64,000 bases of DNA from a bacterium (GCA_022072055.1 JAJVIK010000011.1:120587-184586), one strand, 5' to 3'; shown: positions 51,400 through 60,850, counted from the stretch's first letter. Numbers and translations are program-made. The notes: generated from the sequence alone by a model not told the origin.

Positions 51400-52845
51400 A
51401 TGGACCAGCTCGAAATGATCCGAAGCATGACTCGGCGGCACTTTTTCGGTCGCGCGAGCCGCGGCATTGGAGCCTTGGCGCTGGCCTCGGTCCTCGACCG
51501 GAGCCTTTTGGCCGCTCCGGAAACCGAGCTCCCGACCACGCATGGCGTCCTGCCGCGGCTGCATCATGCCCCCAAGGCCAAACGGATCATCTATCTGTTC
51601 CAGTCGGGCGCGCCCTCGCAGCTCGACCTGTTCGACTATAAGCCCAAGCTGGTTGAGCTCTCCGGTCAGCCGATGCCCGAAAGTTTCACCCAGGGCCAGC
51701 GTATCGCTCAGCTCGCCGGACAGAAGTTGGTGTGCGTGGGGACCAAATACAAGTTTCAGAGGCACGGCCAGTCCGGGGCCGAGATCTCCGAACTGTTCCC
51801 GCATCTGGCGGGGATTGTGGACGACATCGCGATTGTCAAATCGATTCACACCGATGCGATCAACCACGATCCCGCGGTCACCCTGATCCAGACCGGCGGC
51901 CAACAGCCGGGCAGACCCACGATGGGGGCTTGGTTCTCGTACGGGCTTGGGAGCGAGAACGACCAGCTTCCCGCCTTCGTGGTCCTGACTTCGGGCGGCA
52001 CGCTCGACCAACCCCTCTTGGCGCGTTACTGGGGCAGCGGTTTTCTCCCGAGCAGCCATCAGGGCGTGGAGTTCCGCTCCAGCGGCGACCCGATCCTGTT
52101 CGTCTCCAACCCGAAGGGAATCACTCCGGATGTCCGTCGAAGGATGCTCGACAGCATTCATGAGCTCAACGGTCTCAAGCTGGAGACTGCCGGCGATCCG
52201 GAGATCGAGACCCGAATCAAGGCCTATGAGATGGCCTACCGGATGCAGACCAGCGTGCCCGAACTGATGGACCTTTCAGATGAACCTCAAGCCATGCTCG
52301 ACCTATATGGCGCCAAGCCCGGCGAGCCTTCCTCATACGCCAACAACTGCCTGTTGGCCCGGCGATTGGCGGAGCGCGGGGTCCGCTTTGTCCAGCTCTA
52401 TCACCGAGGCTGGGATCAGCACAACAACCTGCCCGACGAGATCACTCGCCAGTGCGCAGCCACCGATCAGGCCACCGCGGCCCTCATCAAGGACCTCAAG
52501 CAGCGCGGCTTGTTCGAGGATACATTGGTCATTTGGGGCGGCGAGTTCGGTCGCACTCCGATGAACCAGGGCGAGATGAACGCGGGCAATTACGGGCGCG
52601 ACCACCACATGAAGGCGTTTGCCATCTGGATGGCGGGTGGCGGAATCAAGGGCGGAGTTTCAATCGGCGCGACCGACGAACTTGGCTACAACGTGGTCGA
52701 GGATCCGGTCCATATCAATGATTTCCAGGCCACGGTGATGCACTGCATGGGGGTGGACCACAAACGGTTGACCTATCGGTTCCAGGGACGGGATTTCCGT
52801 CTCACGGATGTGGGCGGGAATGTGATACAAAAGATCCTAGCGTGA
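51400..52845 (+). CDS. DUF1501 family exported protein
   Basis: 481 residues; N-terminal Tat-like signal MTRRHFFGRASRGIGALALASVL. DUF1501 features: RIIYLFQSGAPSQLDLFDYKP, IHTDAINHDPA, MGAWFSYGLGSEN, VIWGGEFGRTP and GRDHHMKAFAIWMAGGG, related to the alkaline phosphatase/sulfatase fold. Starts 5 bases after the PSD1 gene, the usual pairing. The two are presumably exported together, this one through Tat. Its 3' end overlaps the convergent Uma2 gene by 9 bases. Confidence 0.94.
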   Translation: MDQLEMIRSMTRRHFFGRASRGIGALALASVLDRSLLAAPETELPTTHGVLPRLHHAPKAKRIIYLFQSGAPSQLDLFDYKPKLVELSGQPMPESFTQGQRIAQLAGQKLVCVGTKYKFQRHGQSGAEISELFPHLAGIVDDIAIVKSIHTDAINHDPAVTLIQTGGQQPGRPTMGAWFSYGLGSENDQLPAFVVLTSGGTLDQPLLARYWGSGFLPSSHQGVEFRSSGDPILFVSNPKGITPDVRRRMLDSIHELNGLKLETAGDPEIETRIKAYEMAYRMQTSVPELMDLSDEPQAMLDLYGAKPGEPSSYANNCLLARRLAERGVRFVQLYHRGWDQHNNLPDEITRQCAATDQATAALIKDLKQRGLFEDTLVIWGGEFGRTPMNQGEMNAGNYGRDHHMKAFAIWMAGGGIKGGVSIGATDELGYNVVEDPVHINDFQATVMHCMGVDHKRLTYRFQGRDFRLTDVGGNVIQKILA

Positions 52846-53442
52846 CTGCGGATCCGGAACCTCTTCCTCGGGTCTCAGTTCGACCTTGTGATAGACTTCG
52901 GCGAGTGGGAGCGTGCACTCAATCGAGGGGATTTCAATCGTGGACTCGATCCCTTTCGTGTGGGAAAGACGCCATGTCCCGTTGGATTGTCGACTGTAAA
53001 CCTCGATGGATGGCTTCGCTTGGGAGACAAGAACGTAGTCTTGAAGGGAGTCAATTCGACGGTAGTGCTCGAATTTCCTCCCTCGGTCATAGCCCTCCGT
53101 TGATCGGGAGAGAACCTCGACGATCACCAACGGATTTAGAAGTGTATCGGTTTCCGAGTCATGAAACTTCAGCTCCGCCGGGGCGACCACGACATCGGGA
53201 TAGGTGAACAATCCAGCCTCTGGAACAAACACGCGCGTGTCCGATTGGGAGACCCTCTGCGGTTTATTCTTGAGTCGGACTCGCAGTTCCGATGCAATAT
53301 TGACCGCAATTGTATTGTGCGCGAAGGATGCTCCAACCATGGGAAAACTCTCACCCCTATAATATTGGCTCTTATACGGAGCCTTGCGCTCCTGCTCCAG
53401 GTACTCCTCCGGGGTCACATGGGGCCTGCTCAAGACCGACAT
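52837..53442 (-). CDS. Uma2 family PD-(D/E)XK nuclease-like protein
   Basis: 201 residues from ATG 53442 (AAGGAGG 7 bases upstream). Family pattern: TPEEYLEQER near the N-terminus, TYPDVVVAP with the catalytic Asp, LVIVEVLSRSTEGYDRGRKFEHYR with the catalytic Glu and downstream Lys, and LQDYVLVSQ. Uma2 proteins are restriction-endonuclease-fold proteins common in cyanobacteria and PVC-type genomes and often present in many copies; target unknown. Confidence 0.9.
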   Translation of the reverse strand: MSVLSRPHVTPEEYLEQERKAPYKSQYYRGESFPMVGASFAHNTIAVNIASELRVRLKNKPQRVSQSDTRVFVPEAGLFTYPDVVVAPAELKFHDSETDTLLNPLVIVEVLSRSTEGYDRGRKFEHYRRIDSLQDYVLVSQAKPSIEVYSRQSNGTWRLSHTKGIESTIEIPSIECTLPLAEVYHKVELRPEEEVPDPQSR

Positions 53443-53522
53443 GGGAGATCCTCCTTCCACATCGAAGGATACAAGAGGAGGGCCTGCCCTTCAACGGAGA
53501 AGAGCAGGCCCAGGAGTTCGTT

Positions 53523-54923
53523 TCAGTCCAGTTTCTTGAGACGGAGGACAAGAATGAGGGTTTCTCCCTCCGCGCCAGTGAAACTCCCCACCAGGATCGG
53601 GCGGTTGAAGACAATCTTTGCCTTGCCCCTGAGCGGCTCAACCTTTTGCACGCGGTCCGTCATGAGCTCGCCGGTCTCCCCGACTCTCGCTGATCTCACC
53701 TGGAACTTCCGCTCAAACGACACGCTCACCTCCAGTGACTCTGTCGCGTTCCTGAAGGTGAAACGATAGTCGCCCACGGTCGCCTGGACCTCCCAGCCTC
53801 TGGCTGAGGGGTCGAAAACGGTTTGAACGATGGTGGCTCCCACGCTCGAAACGGAAGGGAACGCGAAGGGGGAAAGGTCCTGGGGGGTCAGACCCATATT
53901 CAGGGCTTCTTGCGACAACTCAGTCTCGCCGGCGGATGATTCCTGGGATTTTCGCCCCCTCGCGATCAGTTGCTTTTCGGTCTTCATCATGTGCTCTTGG
54001 ACACTGGCCATGTCCCGTCGCAGGCCCTCCACCCTGGCCATTTCGTCACGAGCTTCATCGACCCGCCCCTGAACCTTCATCAGCTCGGTCTCCTGAAGGC
54101 GCTTCTCAATCTCCACCTGTAGATTGTCGATGGCCTCTTGCATCCTGGCGATGGTCGCATCCACAACCTCATCCTCGCCCTTGAGCAGTAGGGCCTCAAT
54201 CCGGACTGCTTGTATTCCTGGAGCCTCCGAGAACGACTCCTCCCTGGGCGGCGCCTTCTTCAGGGCCTCCCCGTAGGCATCCGAAAGCTGCTCAATGAAC
54301 AACGCCCCGCGGTCCAGTTCTTGTGATGGTGCAACCAGGATGACAACGTTGGAGCGTGCATCGTAGGAGTAGACCCCGTTCGGACCCAGCATCGGCTTCA
54401 CCATGGACAGCATGTTCTCTGGAATCGCCGAGGAGAGATTGATCGCGCGAAGGGTCAGCTCGGATTCCGGCATGGCCTGAGAGTGCCCGCCGTACCCGCC
54501 TCCGGATTGAAAGACCCCACCGACACCTCCCCCACCGCCGCCATACTGGACTCCACCCATGCCCCAATCGGCTGGCCCGAAATCGGACGGAGCACGCAGT
54601 CGTTTCTGCATCTCCTCCGAGTACCTCTGGAGTCCCTCGGTTTGACTCCGCAGCACCTTCTCCTTCGCGCGGATCCGTTCCTCAAGAAGCTGCATCTTTT
54701 TGAGTTCCGCCTTGATCTCCTCCGGAGACTTGCGTTGATCCTGCAATTGTTTCAGGAGGATTTCGTGCAGATCCTTAAGGGTCTTTTCGTCGGTCCCCCC
54801 GGGGACACTCGGGCCGGACTCGATTTCGACCACCTTGTCGTCCTGAACCACCTGTCCGGCTCCCGGCAGTGGGTTGAGCAGGAAGAAACTCAGCGACATT
54901 GCACTCAGCCAACGCTTCATCAT
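53523..54923 (-). CDS. secreted coiled-coil protein with secretin-N-like domain
   Basis: 466 residues; signal peptide ends near PLPGAGQ. Residues 40-110 are a coiled coil, 120-150 are very glycine-rich, and 150-220 resemble a secretin N-domain (LRAINLSSAIPENMLSMVKPMLGPNGVYSYDARSN... as in TLKYADAxEVAxxLxPLL...DxRTN). A second coiled coil (about 245-320) and a C-terminal beta domain follow. No secretin pore domain is present. It lies 61 bases after the anti-sigma gene and is probably in the same transcript. Function unknown. Confidence 0.72.
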   Translation of the reverse strand: MMKRWLSAMSLSFFLLNPLPGAGQVVQDDKVVEIESGPSVPGGTDEKTLKDLHEILLKQLQDQRKSPEEIKAELKKMQLLEERIRAKEKVLRSQTEGLQRYSEEMQKRLRAPSDFGPADWGMGGVQYGGGGGGVGGVFQSGGGYGGHSQAMPESELTLRAINLSSAIPENMLSMVKPMLGPNGVYSYDARSNVVILVAPSQELDRGALFIEQLSDAYGEALKKAPPREESFSEAPGIQAVRIEALLLKGEDEVVDATIARMQEAIDNLQVEIEKRLQETELMKVQGRVDEARDEMARVEGLRRDMASVQEHMMKTEKQLIARGRKSQESSAGETELSQEALNMGLTPQDLSPFAFPSVSSVGATIVQTVFDPSARGWEVQATVGDYRFTFRNATESLEVSVSFERKFQVRSARVGETGELMTDRVQKVEPLRGKAKIVFNRPILVGSFTGAEGETLILVLRLKKLD

Positions 54924-54984
54924 TTTCTCTCTCCTTCTGTACCATCAACAGTCGTATCGATGCCGTTTAGAGTCCGAAACGCCC

Positions 54985-55575
54985 TCAGAAAGTCAGCATC
55001 ACCAGAGCTCCACCCAGGGTCTCCCCCTCCAAGACCGCGCCGTAGACCGGCTTGCCTTCCTCGTACTTGACCGTGGGGGTGAGCTTCACATTCTTGAGTC
55101 CAGCCATTTGCCAGAAATCGCTGCCCTTGGGCGCCGGGGTCTGGACCGCCTCGACCACGCTTGATTGGACCTCAGGCGTCGGAAGCGCCGCGGATGGGTT
55201 TGAAACGGATTCGACCAGCTCAGTCCCTTCAGCGCCTATAGCGTCTGGCGCCTGGACCGGGTGCGCAAAGAGAAAGTACCCCGCCACAAGACCGCAGAGG
55301 AACACGGCGCCACCTTGGAGGACATATCTCCACGGCGAAACCGGCGAGTAACCCCTGTCCTGGCGCGACCCGCGCCAGGCGACGGAAAAGATATCCGAGC
55401 TCTCCTCTCTTGCGAGTTCCGGGACGGTATGGGCCTCGAACTGGACCAGGAAGGCTTTAAGGCGTTTCACCCGCATCGCGCACTCCTCGCACTCCGCGAG
55501 GTGTGTTCCCAGCTCAGCGCCTCCTTCCAGATTCAGCGCGCCGGAAACCAGGTCTTTCTCAGAGGGATGTTTCAT
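54985..55575 (-). CDS. membrane anti-sigma factor with zinc-finger motif
   Basis: 196 residues. The N-terminus has the ZAS pattern HLAECEECAMRVK (HxxxCxxC, about residues 25-37) that holds an ECF sigma factor. One membrane helix lies at about 85-105 (GGAVFLCGLVAGYFLF), followed by an extracytoplasmic part of 90 residues ending in VYGAVLEGETLGGALVMLTF. The start overlaps the sigma gene by 17 bases, with a strong GGAGGGG site inside that gene. Confidence 0.87.
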   Translation of the reverse strand: MKHPSEKDLVSGALNLEGGAELGTHLAECEECAMRVKRLKAFLVQFEAHTVPELAREESSDIFSVAWRGSRQDRGYSPVSPWRYVLQGGAVFLCGLVAGYFLFAHPVQAPDAIGAEGTELVESVSNPSAALPTPEVQSSVVEAVQTPAPKGSDFWQMAGLKNVKLTPTVKYEEGKPVYGAVLEGETLGGALVMLTF

Positions 55576-56173
55576 CGTGTCCCCCTCCTTCCTCGGATAG
55601 GCTTCGTAGACTCCGCCGCAGGGCTTGAATGGCCCGGAACAGGTGGCTCTTGACCGATCCCTCCCGGCATCCCATCGCCGCGGCCACTTCGGTGATGGAG
55701 AGTTCCTCGAAATACCTCAACACAAACGCCTGACGCTGCTTGGCCGGCAGGTGTCTCAACGCCTCCTCGATGGCGCGACTCCTTCGCGATTCCTCCAGCG
55801 CGACCCGCTGGCTGGCGGGAACCGGCGGGAGCAGCTCCACGCCCTCCGGGGGATTGCTCAGGCTGATTGGCGCCAGCCTCTTTCGCCGCCTCCACCTCGA
55901 CCGCGCGGCGTTCAGCGCAATCGAAAGGAGCCAAGTTCCGAACCGGCTCCGACCGTGATATCGGCCAATTGACGAAAACGCGCGCAGCCAGGTCTCCTGG
56001 CACAGCTCGCGCGCCTCCTCCACATCCAGGACCATCCGGTAAACCACCCTCCAGACCCTCTCGCGGTGAAGATCGTAGAGGGCGCGAGCGGCGCGACGGT
56101 CCCCTTGGCGCGCGGCCTCCACCAGCAGGTCCTCATCCACCTCGCGTGTCTCTTTCACCCGTGGGCTCGGCAT
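55559..56173 (-). CDS. ECF-type RNA polymerase sigma factor
   Basis: 204 residues: sigma region 2 (ALYDLHRERVWRVVYRMV, ELCQETWLRAFSSI) and region 4 (LRHLPAKQRQAFVLRYFEELSITEVAAAMGCREGSVKSHLFRAIQALR). Directly followed by its anti-sigma gene, so membrane-controlled. An RpoE-like promoter lies just upstream, suggesting autoregulation. Confidence 0.93.
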   Translation of the reverse strand: MPSPRVKETREVDEDLLVEAARQGDRRAARALYDLHRERVWRVVYRMVLDVEEARELCQETWLRAFSSIGRYHGRSRFGTWLLSIALNAARSRWRRRKRLAPISLSNPPEGVELLPPVPASQRVALEESRRSRAIEEALRHLPAKQRQAFVLRYFEELSITEVAAAMGCREGSVKSHLFRAIQALRRSLRSLSEEGGGHDETSL

Positions 56174-56187
56174 TCGATCTGATCCTA

Positions 56188-56214
56188 TTAGACGCGGCGG
56201 GATGAATTAGGTTT
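56188..56214 (-). promoter_or_regulatory. ECF-type promoter candidate (autoregulation)
   Basis: On the minus strand AAACCT (56214-56209) and TCTAA (56192-56188) are 16 bases apart, close to the RpoE pattern GAACTT-N16-TCTAA. It ends 15 bases before the sigma-factor start, so the leader would be very short, which is a mark against it. Confidence 0.4.
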
Positions 56215-56425
56215 ACAGGAAATCCTTGAATCGAGGAGGGCATGGGAACTCTGGGATCCGAGGAGAATGGCAAGCGCGCCCCTTCCACGCTTTCCATTCC
56301 TTCCACGGATTACCACGATTCAAACAGGCAACGACCGAGGTCTGCCCTCCCTGCGGCCAATTGGATCGAAACCGTGATCGGGCTATCCTACCGGATATGC
56401 GCCTCGATCCCGTGGAGGACTCTTG

Positions 56426-56818
56426 ATGAAGCTGCGAATTCAGCGCAATTCTCTGCGACTTCGGCTCACTCAGTCCGAAGTCGCGGGCTTGGCCGAAAGG
56501 GGCCGGATAGCTGAAAGCATTCGATTCGGCCCAGGAGAGGGAACTGAGCTCAGGTATGAATTGGTCGCCTCCGAAGCCGCGCCGAGCCTGACAGCCTCCT
56601 TCCTGGGGGGTGTGGTCGCTGTCACAATTCCCGCCGGCAGGGTCCGCGATTGGGCCGGATCGGAAGAGGTGTCCCTCGATGCGCAGATCCCGCTTGGCAG
56701 CGAGGAGTCTCTCAAGATTCTGGTGGAAAAGGACTTCAAGTGTCTGGCTCCCCGACCCGGTGAAGATGAATCGGATGCTTTCCCCCACCCGAAGGAAGGC
56801 TGCGGGGACTGTTGCTGA
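56426..56818 (+). CDS. DUF7009-like small protein
   Basis: 130 residues from ATG 56426 (GGAGG 7 bases upstream). MKLRIQRNSLRLRLTQSEV at the start matches a small uncharacterised family (DUF7009) as I recall it; the C-terminus ends with KEGCGDCC, a cysteine cluster that could bind metal. Overlaps the open frame of the nitrilase fusion. No function assigned. Confidence 0.7.
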   Translation: MKLRIQRNSLRLRLTQSEVAGLAERGRIAESIRFGPGEGTELRYELVASEAAPSLTASFLGGVVAVTIPAGRVRDWAGSEEVSLDAQIPLGSEESLKILVEKDFKCLAPRPGEDESDAFPHPKEGCGDCC

Positions 56819-56832
56819 ACTCACTCCTCCTC

Positions 56833-58563
56833 ATGCGCCGCTTCCCTTCCCTCCTGGTCGCCGCTTTGTTGCTTGCTTGGGCCGCGCCCTCCCAAGGCAA
56901 GCCGCTCCGAATCGCCTCGGTCCAGATGGAGCTCTCGAACCGGATCGAGGACAACCTTTCCCGAATCCTTCGCGGAATCGAGGAGGCGCGCGTGGCGGGC
57001 GCGCGAGTGGTGGTCTTTCCCGAAACCGCGCTTTCCGGTTTCGACCGTGAAACAATCCAAGCGCTGAATTGGGAGCAGCTGACAAACGCCTCTTTGCGAA
57101 TCGCTCTGGCGGCGGATGCAAACAACCTCTATGTCCTCTATGGAACCGCGACGGAGTCCGGCAAGGACCGCCCATTCAATTCGGCGGTTGTGATCGGACC
57201 GGATGGGAACGAGGTCTTCCGCTATCACAAGATGGTTCCCGAGGGGTGGTTTGAGCCGGGAGACCGCCTTGCCCTCTTCAAGATCGATGATGTGACCTGC
57301 ACGATGATCATCTGCCACGACAGCCGCTACCCGGAGCTGGTGCGTCTCCCCGCCATCGCCGGGGCGCGGATCTGTTTCTACCCGAGCTATGAGATCAATT
57401 CGCTCCCCAGCGCGCTCCAGAAGATGGAAGGGTATCGCGCGCAGCTCATTGCCCGCGCGGTTGAGAACGGGATCTTTCTGGTCCAGAGTAACGGCATCGG
57501 AGGAGTTCCAGGGTCTGAGAAGGGGGGAATTGTTCTCGGTCACAGTCGGATGGTTCACCCCTCGGGAAGAGTCCTTGTCGAGGCCCCCGCGCTTGAGGAC
57601 ACAACCCTCGTGGAGGACATCGACCCGGAGGAGGCGACCCGCGGAAATTGCCTCAAGAGCCCCAGGATTGCCCTGCTGTCCGATTGGTGGAACGAAGGGC
57701 TCGCCAGGCTGCCGAACCTTCCCCCGGAGCCCGCGCCCACATCCAAGAGCATCCTGTCCTCCACACAAGTGGCGCGCCTTGGACTGCTGCGGGGTGTACC
57801 GAGGAAGTGGGACCTCGAGTCGAACTACAAGGTTTTTCTTGAGGGGGTGGAGAAGGCTTCCGAGCAAGGGGTCGATATCCTGATCACTCCGGAATGTTGG
57901 CTGGATGGGTATGCCGCGCCTGACCCGGAGTCCACTCCTGAGCGACTCCGAGAGGTCGCGCAGGATCCCAATTTTAGCGCGTACCTGAAGGAGGTTTCGG
58001 CGCTCGCCAAGGCAAAGCGGATGCTGATTTGTTTCGGATTCACCTCGCTCGAAGGGGACAAGATCTACAACTCGGCGGGGCTGTGGGACCGTGAGGGTCG
58101 CCTGATCGGCATTTACCACAAGACCCACCTTCAAACTCACGATCTCCAGTATGCTTTCGGGGAGTCTCTCCCGGTCTGGCCCACCGAGTATGGCCCGGTT
58201 GGGATCATGATCTGCGCGGATCGTCGCTGGCCCGAAACAGCCCGGGCGCTCCGACTCCAAGGAGCCAGGTTGATCCTCAATCCCACTTACGGCATGTGCC
58301 ACGAGAAGAACGAAATGTGGATGCGGACACGCGGCTATGAGAATCAGTGCTTCATCGCCTTCGCCCACCCCGAGGTCGGGCTTGTGGTGGATCCCAAGGG
58401 CGACATCGCCGCCAAGGCGGACACCCCCGGGCCGGATGTGTTGGTCTGCGAGGTGGATCTCACCCGCGCCAAGGAGGACAACCACCTTCGTGACCGCAGA
58501 CCGGAGCTCTACGAGGCCCTGGTCCGCCCGGCTTGCGCCCCGACACCCACGCCGATAGACTGA
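56833..58563 (+). CDS. exported tandem carbon-nitrogen hydrolase (two nitrilase domains)
   Basis: 576 residues from ATG 56833, where a signal peptide (MRRFPSLLVAALLL...PSQG) begins; a TTG at 56812 is an alternative that adds 7 residues. Two complete nitrilase-superfamily domains are fused. The first has the triad Glu64 (FPETALSG), Lys133 (YHKMVPEGW) and Cys161 (ICHDSRYPE); the second Glu354 (TPECWLDGY), Lys430 (YHKTHLQ) and Cys461 (CADRRWPE). Both look catalytically intact. Members hydrolyse amides or nitriles; export plus duplication is unusual and the substrate is unknown. The reductase gene follows by 32 bases. Confidence 0.88.
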   Translation: MRRFPSLLVAALLLAWAAPSQGKPLRIASVQMELSNRIEDNLSRILRGIEEARVAGARVVVFPETALSGFDRETIQALNWEQLTNASLRIALAADANNLYVLYGTATESGKDRPFNSAVVIGPDGNEVFRYHKMVPEGWFEPGDRLALFKIDDVTCTMIICHDSRYPELVRLPAIAGARICFYPSYEINSLPSALQKMEGYRAQLIARAVENGIFLVQSNGIGGVPGSEKGGIVLGHSRMVHPSGRVLVEAPALEDTTLVEDIDPEEATRGNCLKSPRIALLSDWWNEGLARLPNLPPEPAPTSKSILSSTQVARLGLLRGVPRKWDLESNYKVFLEGVEKASEQGVDILITPECWLDGYAAPDPESTPERLREVAQDPNFSAYLKEVSALAKAKRMLICFGFTSLEGDKIYNSAGLWDREGRLIGIYHKTHLQTHDLQYAFGESLPVWPTEYGPVGIMICADRRWPETARALRLQGARLILNPTYGMCHEKNEMWMRTRGYENQCFIAFAHPEVGLVVDPKGDIAAKADTPGPDVLVCEVDLTRAKEDNHLRDRRPELYEALVRPACAPTPTPID

Positions 58564-58595
58564 ACTTCAGCGCGAAAGAAGGACTTTTCTCAACC

Positions 58596-60167
58596 ATGAT
58601 TCCGCAGGAAGAATTGAAGTTGCGTCTCGATGGGCTCGATAGCCTGGAGTTGATCAAGGAATACGCCAAGACCGGATTCGCCAGCATCCAGTCCGAGCAT
58701 TTCGGCCTGATGCGGTGGTATGGAGTTTACCAGCAGAAGCCCAACAACGGGCACTTCATGCTCCGAGTGAAGATCGGAGGGGGGCAAATCACAAGCAGGC
58801 AGCTCCATGAGATCGCCGATATTTCGCATGAGCACGGTCAGGACCTGGCGGACATCACCACCCGCCAGAACATCCAGTTCCACTGGATGACAATCGAGAG
58901 CCTGCCGGAGGCCATCGAACGACTGCGGTCGGTGGGGCTTTCCACCACCGGCGCGTGCGGGGATGTGACTCGCAACGTGGTCGGCTGCCCGGTTGCGGGT
59001 CTTGACGCCGCCGAGTTCACGGACGCCACCACTCTACTTCGCTCGGTGGAACAGCGTCTCCTGGGGAACCGGCGCTACTCCAATCTTCCACGCAAGTTCA
59101 AGATTTCGGTCGCGGGATGCCACATCGGGTGCGCGCAACCTCTGATCAACGACATTGGAGTGGTTGCGGCGCGACTCAAGTCCGACCCCAAGGTCCTGCG
59201 CTATGAGATCTTTGTGGGGGGCGGCCTGTCCACCACCCCAAAGTTCGCGCAACGCCTGCGCGTGGCGATTGAGGCGGGCGAGGTGACCGAAGTCTGCGAG
59301 CAGATCGTCGGCATCTTCCGCGACTACGGCAACCGCGAGAACCGGAAGCGCGCGCGGATGAAGTTCCTCGTGGAGCAATGGGGACCGGAGCGGTTTCGCG
59401 CGACCATCGAGGAGCGACTCGGGCGGAAGCTCGAGGATTGGAGCAACGACTTCGAGCTGCCGAAGATTACGGATGATGACCACGTCGGGGTTTTCCCTCA
59501 AGCTCAGACGGGGCTCTCGTATGTGGGGGTTCCGGTCAAGACCGGACGTCTCAATTCCGTTCAGCTCCATCGCATGGCCGAGGCCGCCGAGCGGTTCGGC
59601 AAGGGCCGCTTGCGCTTCACCAACCACCAGAATTTTCTGGTTCCGGATGTCCCCAACGACGCGGTGGGCGACCTGTGCGCTTTCCTGGACGAGGTGGGGC
59701 TTGACGCGCGCGCCTCGCGCACACGGCGTCTCCTGGTGGCCTGCACCGGAAACCAGTTCTGCAATCTCGCGCTTTCCGAGACCAAACAGACCGCGGCTCG
59801 GATTGTGGACCGTATCGAGGAGCTGATCCCCCGCGAAGAGGGGCTTCGGATCCATCTAAGCGGCTGCCCAAACTCCTGCGCCCAGTTTCAAACGGGCGAC
59901 ATCGGCCTGACCGGAGTCACTTTCCAGAAGAAGGGCGAGGAGGACAAGATCGAGGCGTACAATGTATTCGCGGGAGGCGGGTACGGAGAAAGCCCAACCT
60001 TCGGACGCCGCCTAGCGCTCAAGGTTCCGAAGGAAGACCTTCCGGACTTCCTGGCGGGAGTCTACAGGACCTTCGCCTCCCGACGCGCCAGCGGCGAGTC
60101 TTTCCAAGAGTTCTGCGCGCGCCTTTCGGACGCCGAGTTGACGGAGCTGGCCCGGAACGGGAGCTGA
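58596..60167 (+). CDS. ferredoxin-type nitrite/sulfite reductase (siroheme, 4Fe-4S)
   Basis: 523 residues from ATG 58596. Two repeated ferrodoxin-like halves, with HFMLRVKIGGGQIT, TTRQNIQFHW and CHIGCAQP in the first and FTNHQNFLVPDVP in the second. The cluster ligands are Cys383, Cys389 (CTGNQFC), Cys424 and Cys428 (CPNSC), which bind the 4Fe-4S cluster bridged to siroheme. The CTGNQFCNLALSETK signature is typical of assimilatory ferredoxin-nitrite reductases, but sulfite reductases are close. Likely assimilates nitrite or sulfite in the cytoplasm. Confidence 0.92.
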   Translation: MIPQEELKLRLDGLDSLELIKEYAKTGFASIQSEHFGLMRWYGVYQQKPNNGHFMLRVKIGGGQITSRQLHEIADISHEHGQDLADITTRQNIQFHWMTIESLPEAIERLRSVGLSTTGACGDVTRNVVGCPVAGLDAAEFTDATTLLRSVEQRLLGNRRYSNLPRKFKISVAGCHIGCAQPLINDIGVVAARLKSDPKVLRYEIFVGGGLSTTPKFAQRLRVAIEAGEVTEVCEQIVGIFRDYGNRENRKRARMKFLVEQWGPERFRATIEERLGRKLEDWSNDFELPKITDDDHVGVFPQAQTGLSYVGVPVKTGRLNSVQLHRMAEAAERFGKGRLRFTNHQNFLVPDVPNDAVGDLCAFLDEVGLDARASRTRRLLVACTGNQFCNLALSETKQTAARIVDRIEELIPREEGLRIHLSGCPNSCAQFQTGDIGLTGVTFQKKGEEDKIEAYNVFAGGGYGESPTFGRRLALKVPKEDLPDFLAGVYRTFASRRASGESFQEFCARLSDAELTELARNGS

Positions 60168-60196
60168 TCGGTGAAGTGGGTCTGCCCCGCCCTTCC

Positions 60197-60850
60197 CTAA
60201 TCCAGGAAGAGACGGCGGAACCAGTCGACGAAGGCGGCAGTCTGGGGGGATTGATAATTGAAGTATCCCCAATCAATCGCCTTCCCGTATGGCTGTCCGG
60301 GTTCCTCTTGCCACGCCAGCCAGGTTCGGAGTCTTGCTTTGTTCAACTTGTTTCCAAACTTGGCCCCGTGTGAAACCGCTCCATCCGAGGACTTACAGGC
60401 AAAGCTCCACAACTGCCCTTCTGGTATAAGAGGGAGAAGGAACTCCTCAAGGGCGCCAGAGCTTGCATTGTCCGGCATGAACCATACCCCGAACGTTCTC
60501 GTCCCCGAGATATCCCGGACGATTGCACCTTCAACCTCCGGTTCAGCGGGCAGTCCGAATCCACTGGAGCTGGCCACACCATGCAGTTTCTTCCATCGGT
60601 CCCCCAAGTTGGAATTCGCATCCACAACCATTCCTAGTCTGTGACCCTCACGGAGCTTGAGTTCCGTGGGAAGGGCTTTCATGGCCTCCTCAAATCCATC
60701 GTGCTCCTGAATAAAGGGGATCCTTGGATCGGCTCCCGTCCAATCGATCCCGTGTTTCCGGACTAGATTGACGATGGAAAACTTGTCGTCGGTTCCCTCA
60801 ACTAGAAGCCGGTTGGACGTGGAGTCCCTAATGTCGATCTTCCCGGCCAT
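60197..60850 (-). CDS. DUF3226 TOPRIM-like protein, partner of AAA ATPase
   Basis: 217 residues from ATG 60850, which shares its A with the upstream stop (TGATG) and has GAGG 7 bases before. Features: RLLVEGTDDK with the TOPRIM-type Glu18, LGMVVDANSN where a DxD motif is expected (Asp77, Asn79), and GVWFMPDNASSGALEEFLLPLIP typical of DUF3226. This fits a TOPRIM-fold nuclease related to those of OLD-type systems, with Asn in place of the second Asp. It is coupled to the ATPase gene, so the two probably work as a pair. Function inferred, not shown. Confidence 0.82.
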   Translation of the reverse strand: MAGKIDIRDSTSNRLLVEGTDDKFSIVNLVRKHGIDWTGADPRIPFIQEHDGFEEAMKALPTELKLREGHRLGMVVDANSNLGDRWKKLHGVASSSGFGLPAEPEVEGAIVRDISGTRTFGVWFMPDNASSGALEEFLLPLIPEGQLWSFACKSSDGAVSHGAKFGNKLNKARLRTWLAWQEEPGQPYGKAIDWGYFNYQSPQTAAFVDWFRRLFLD

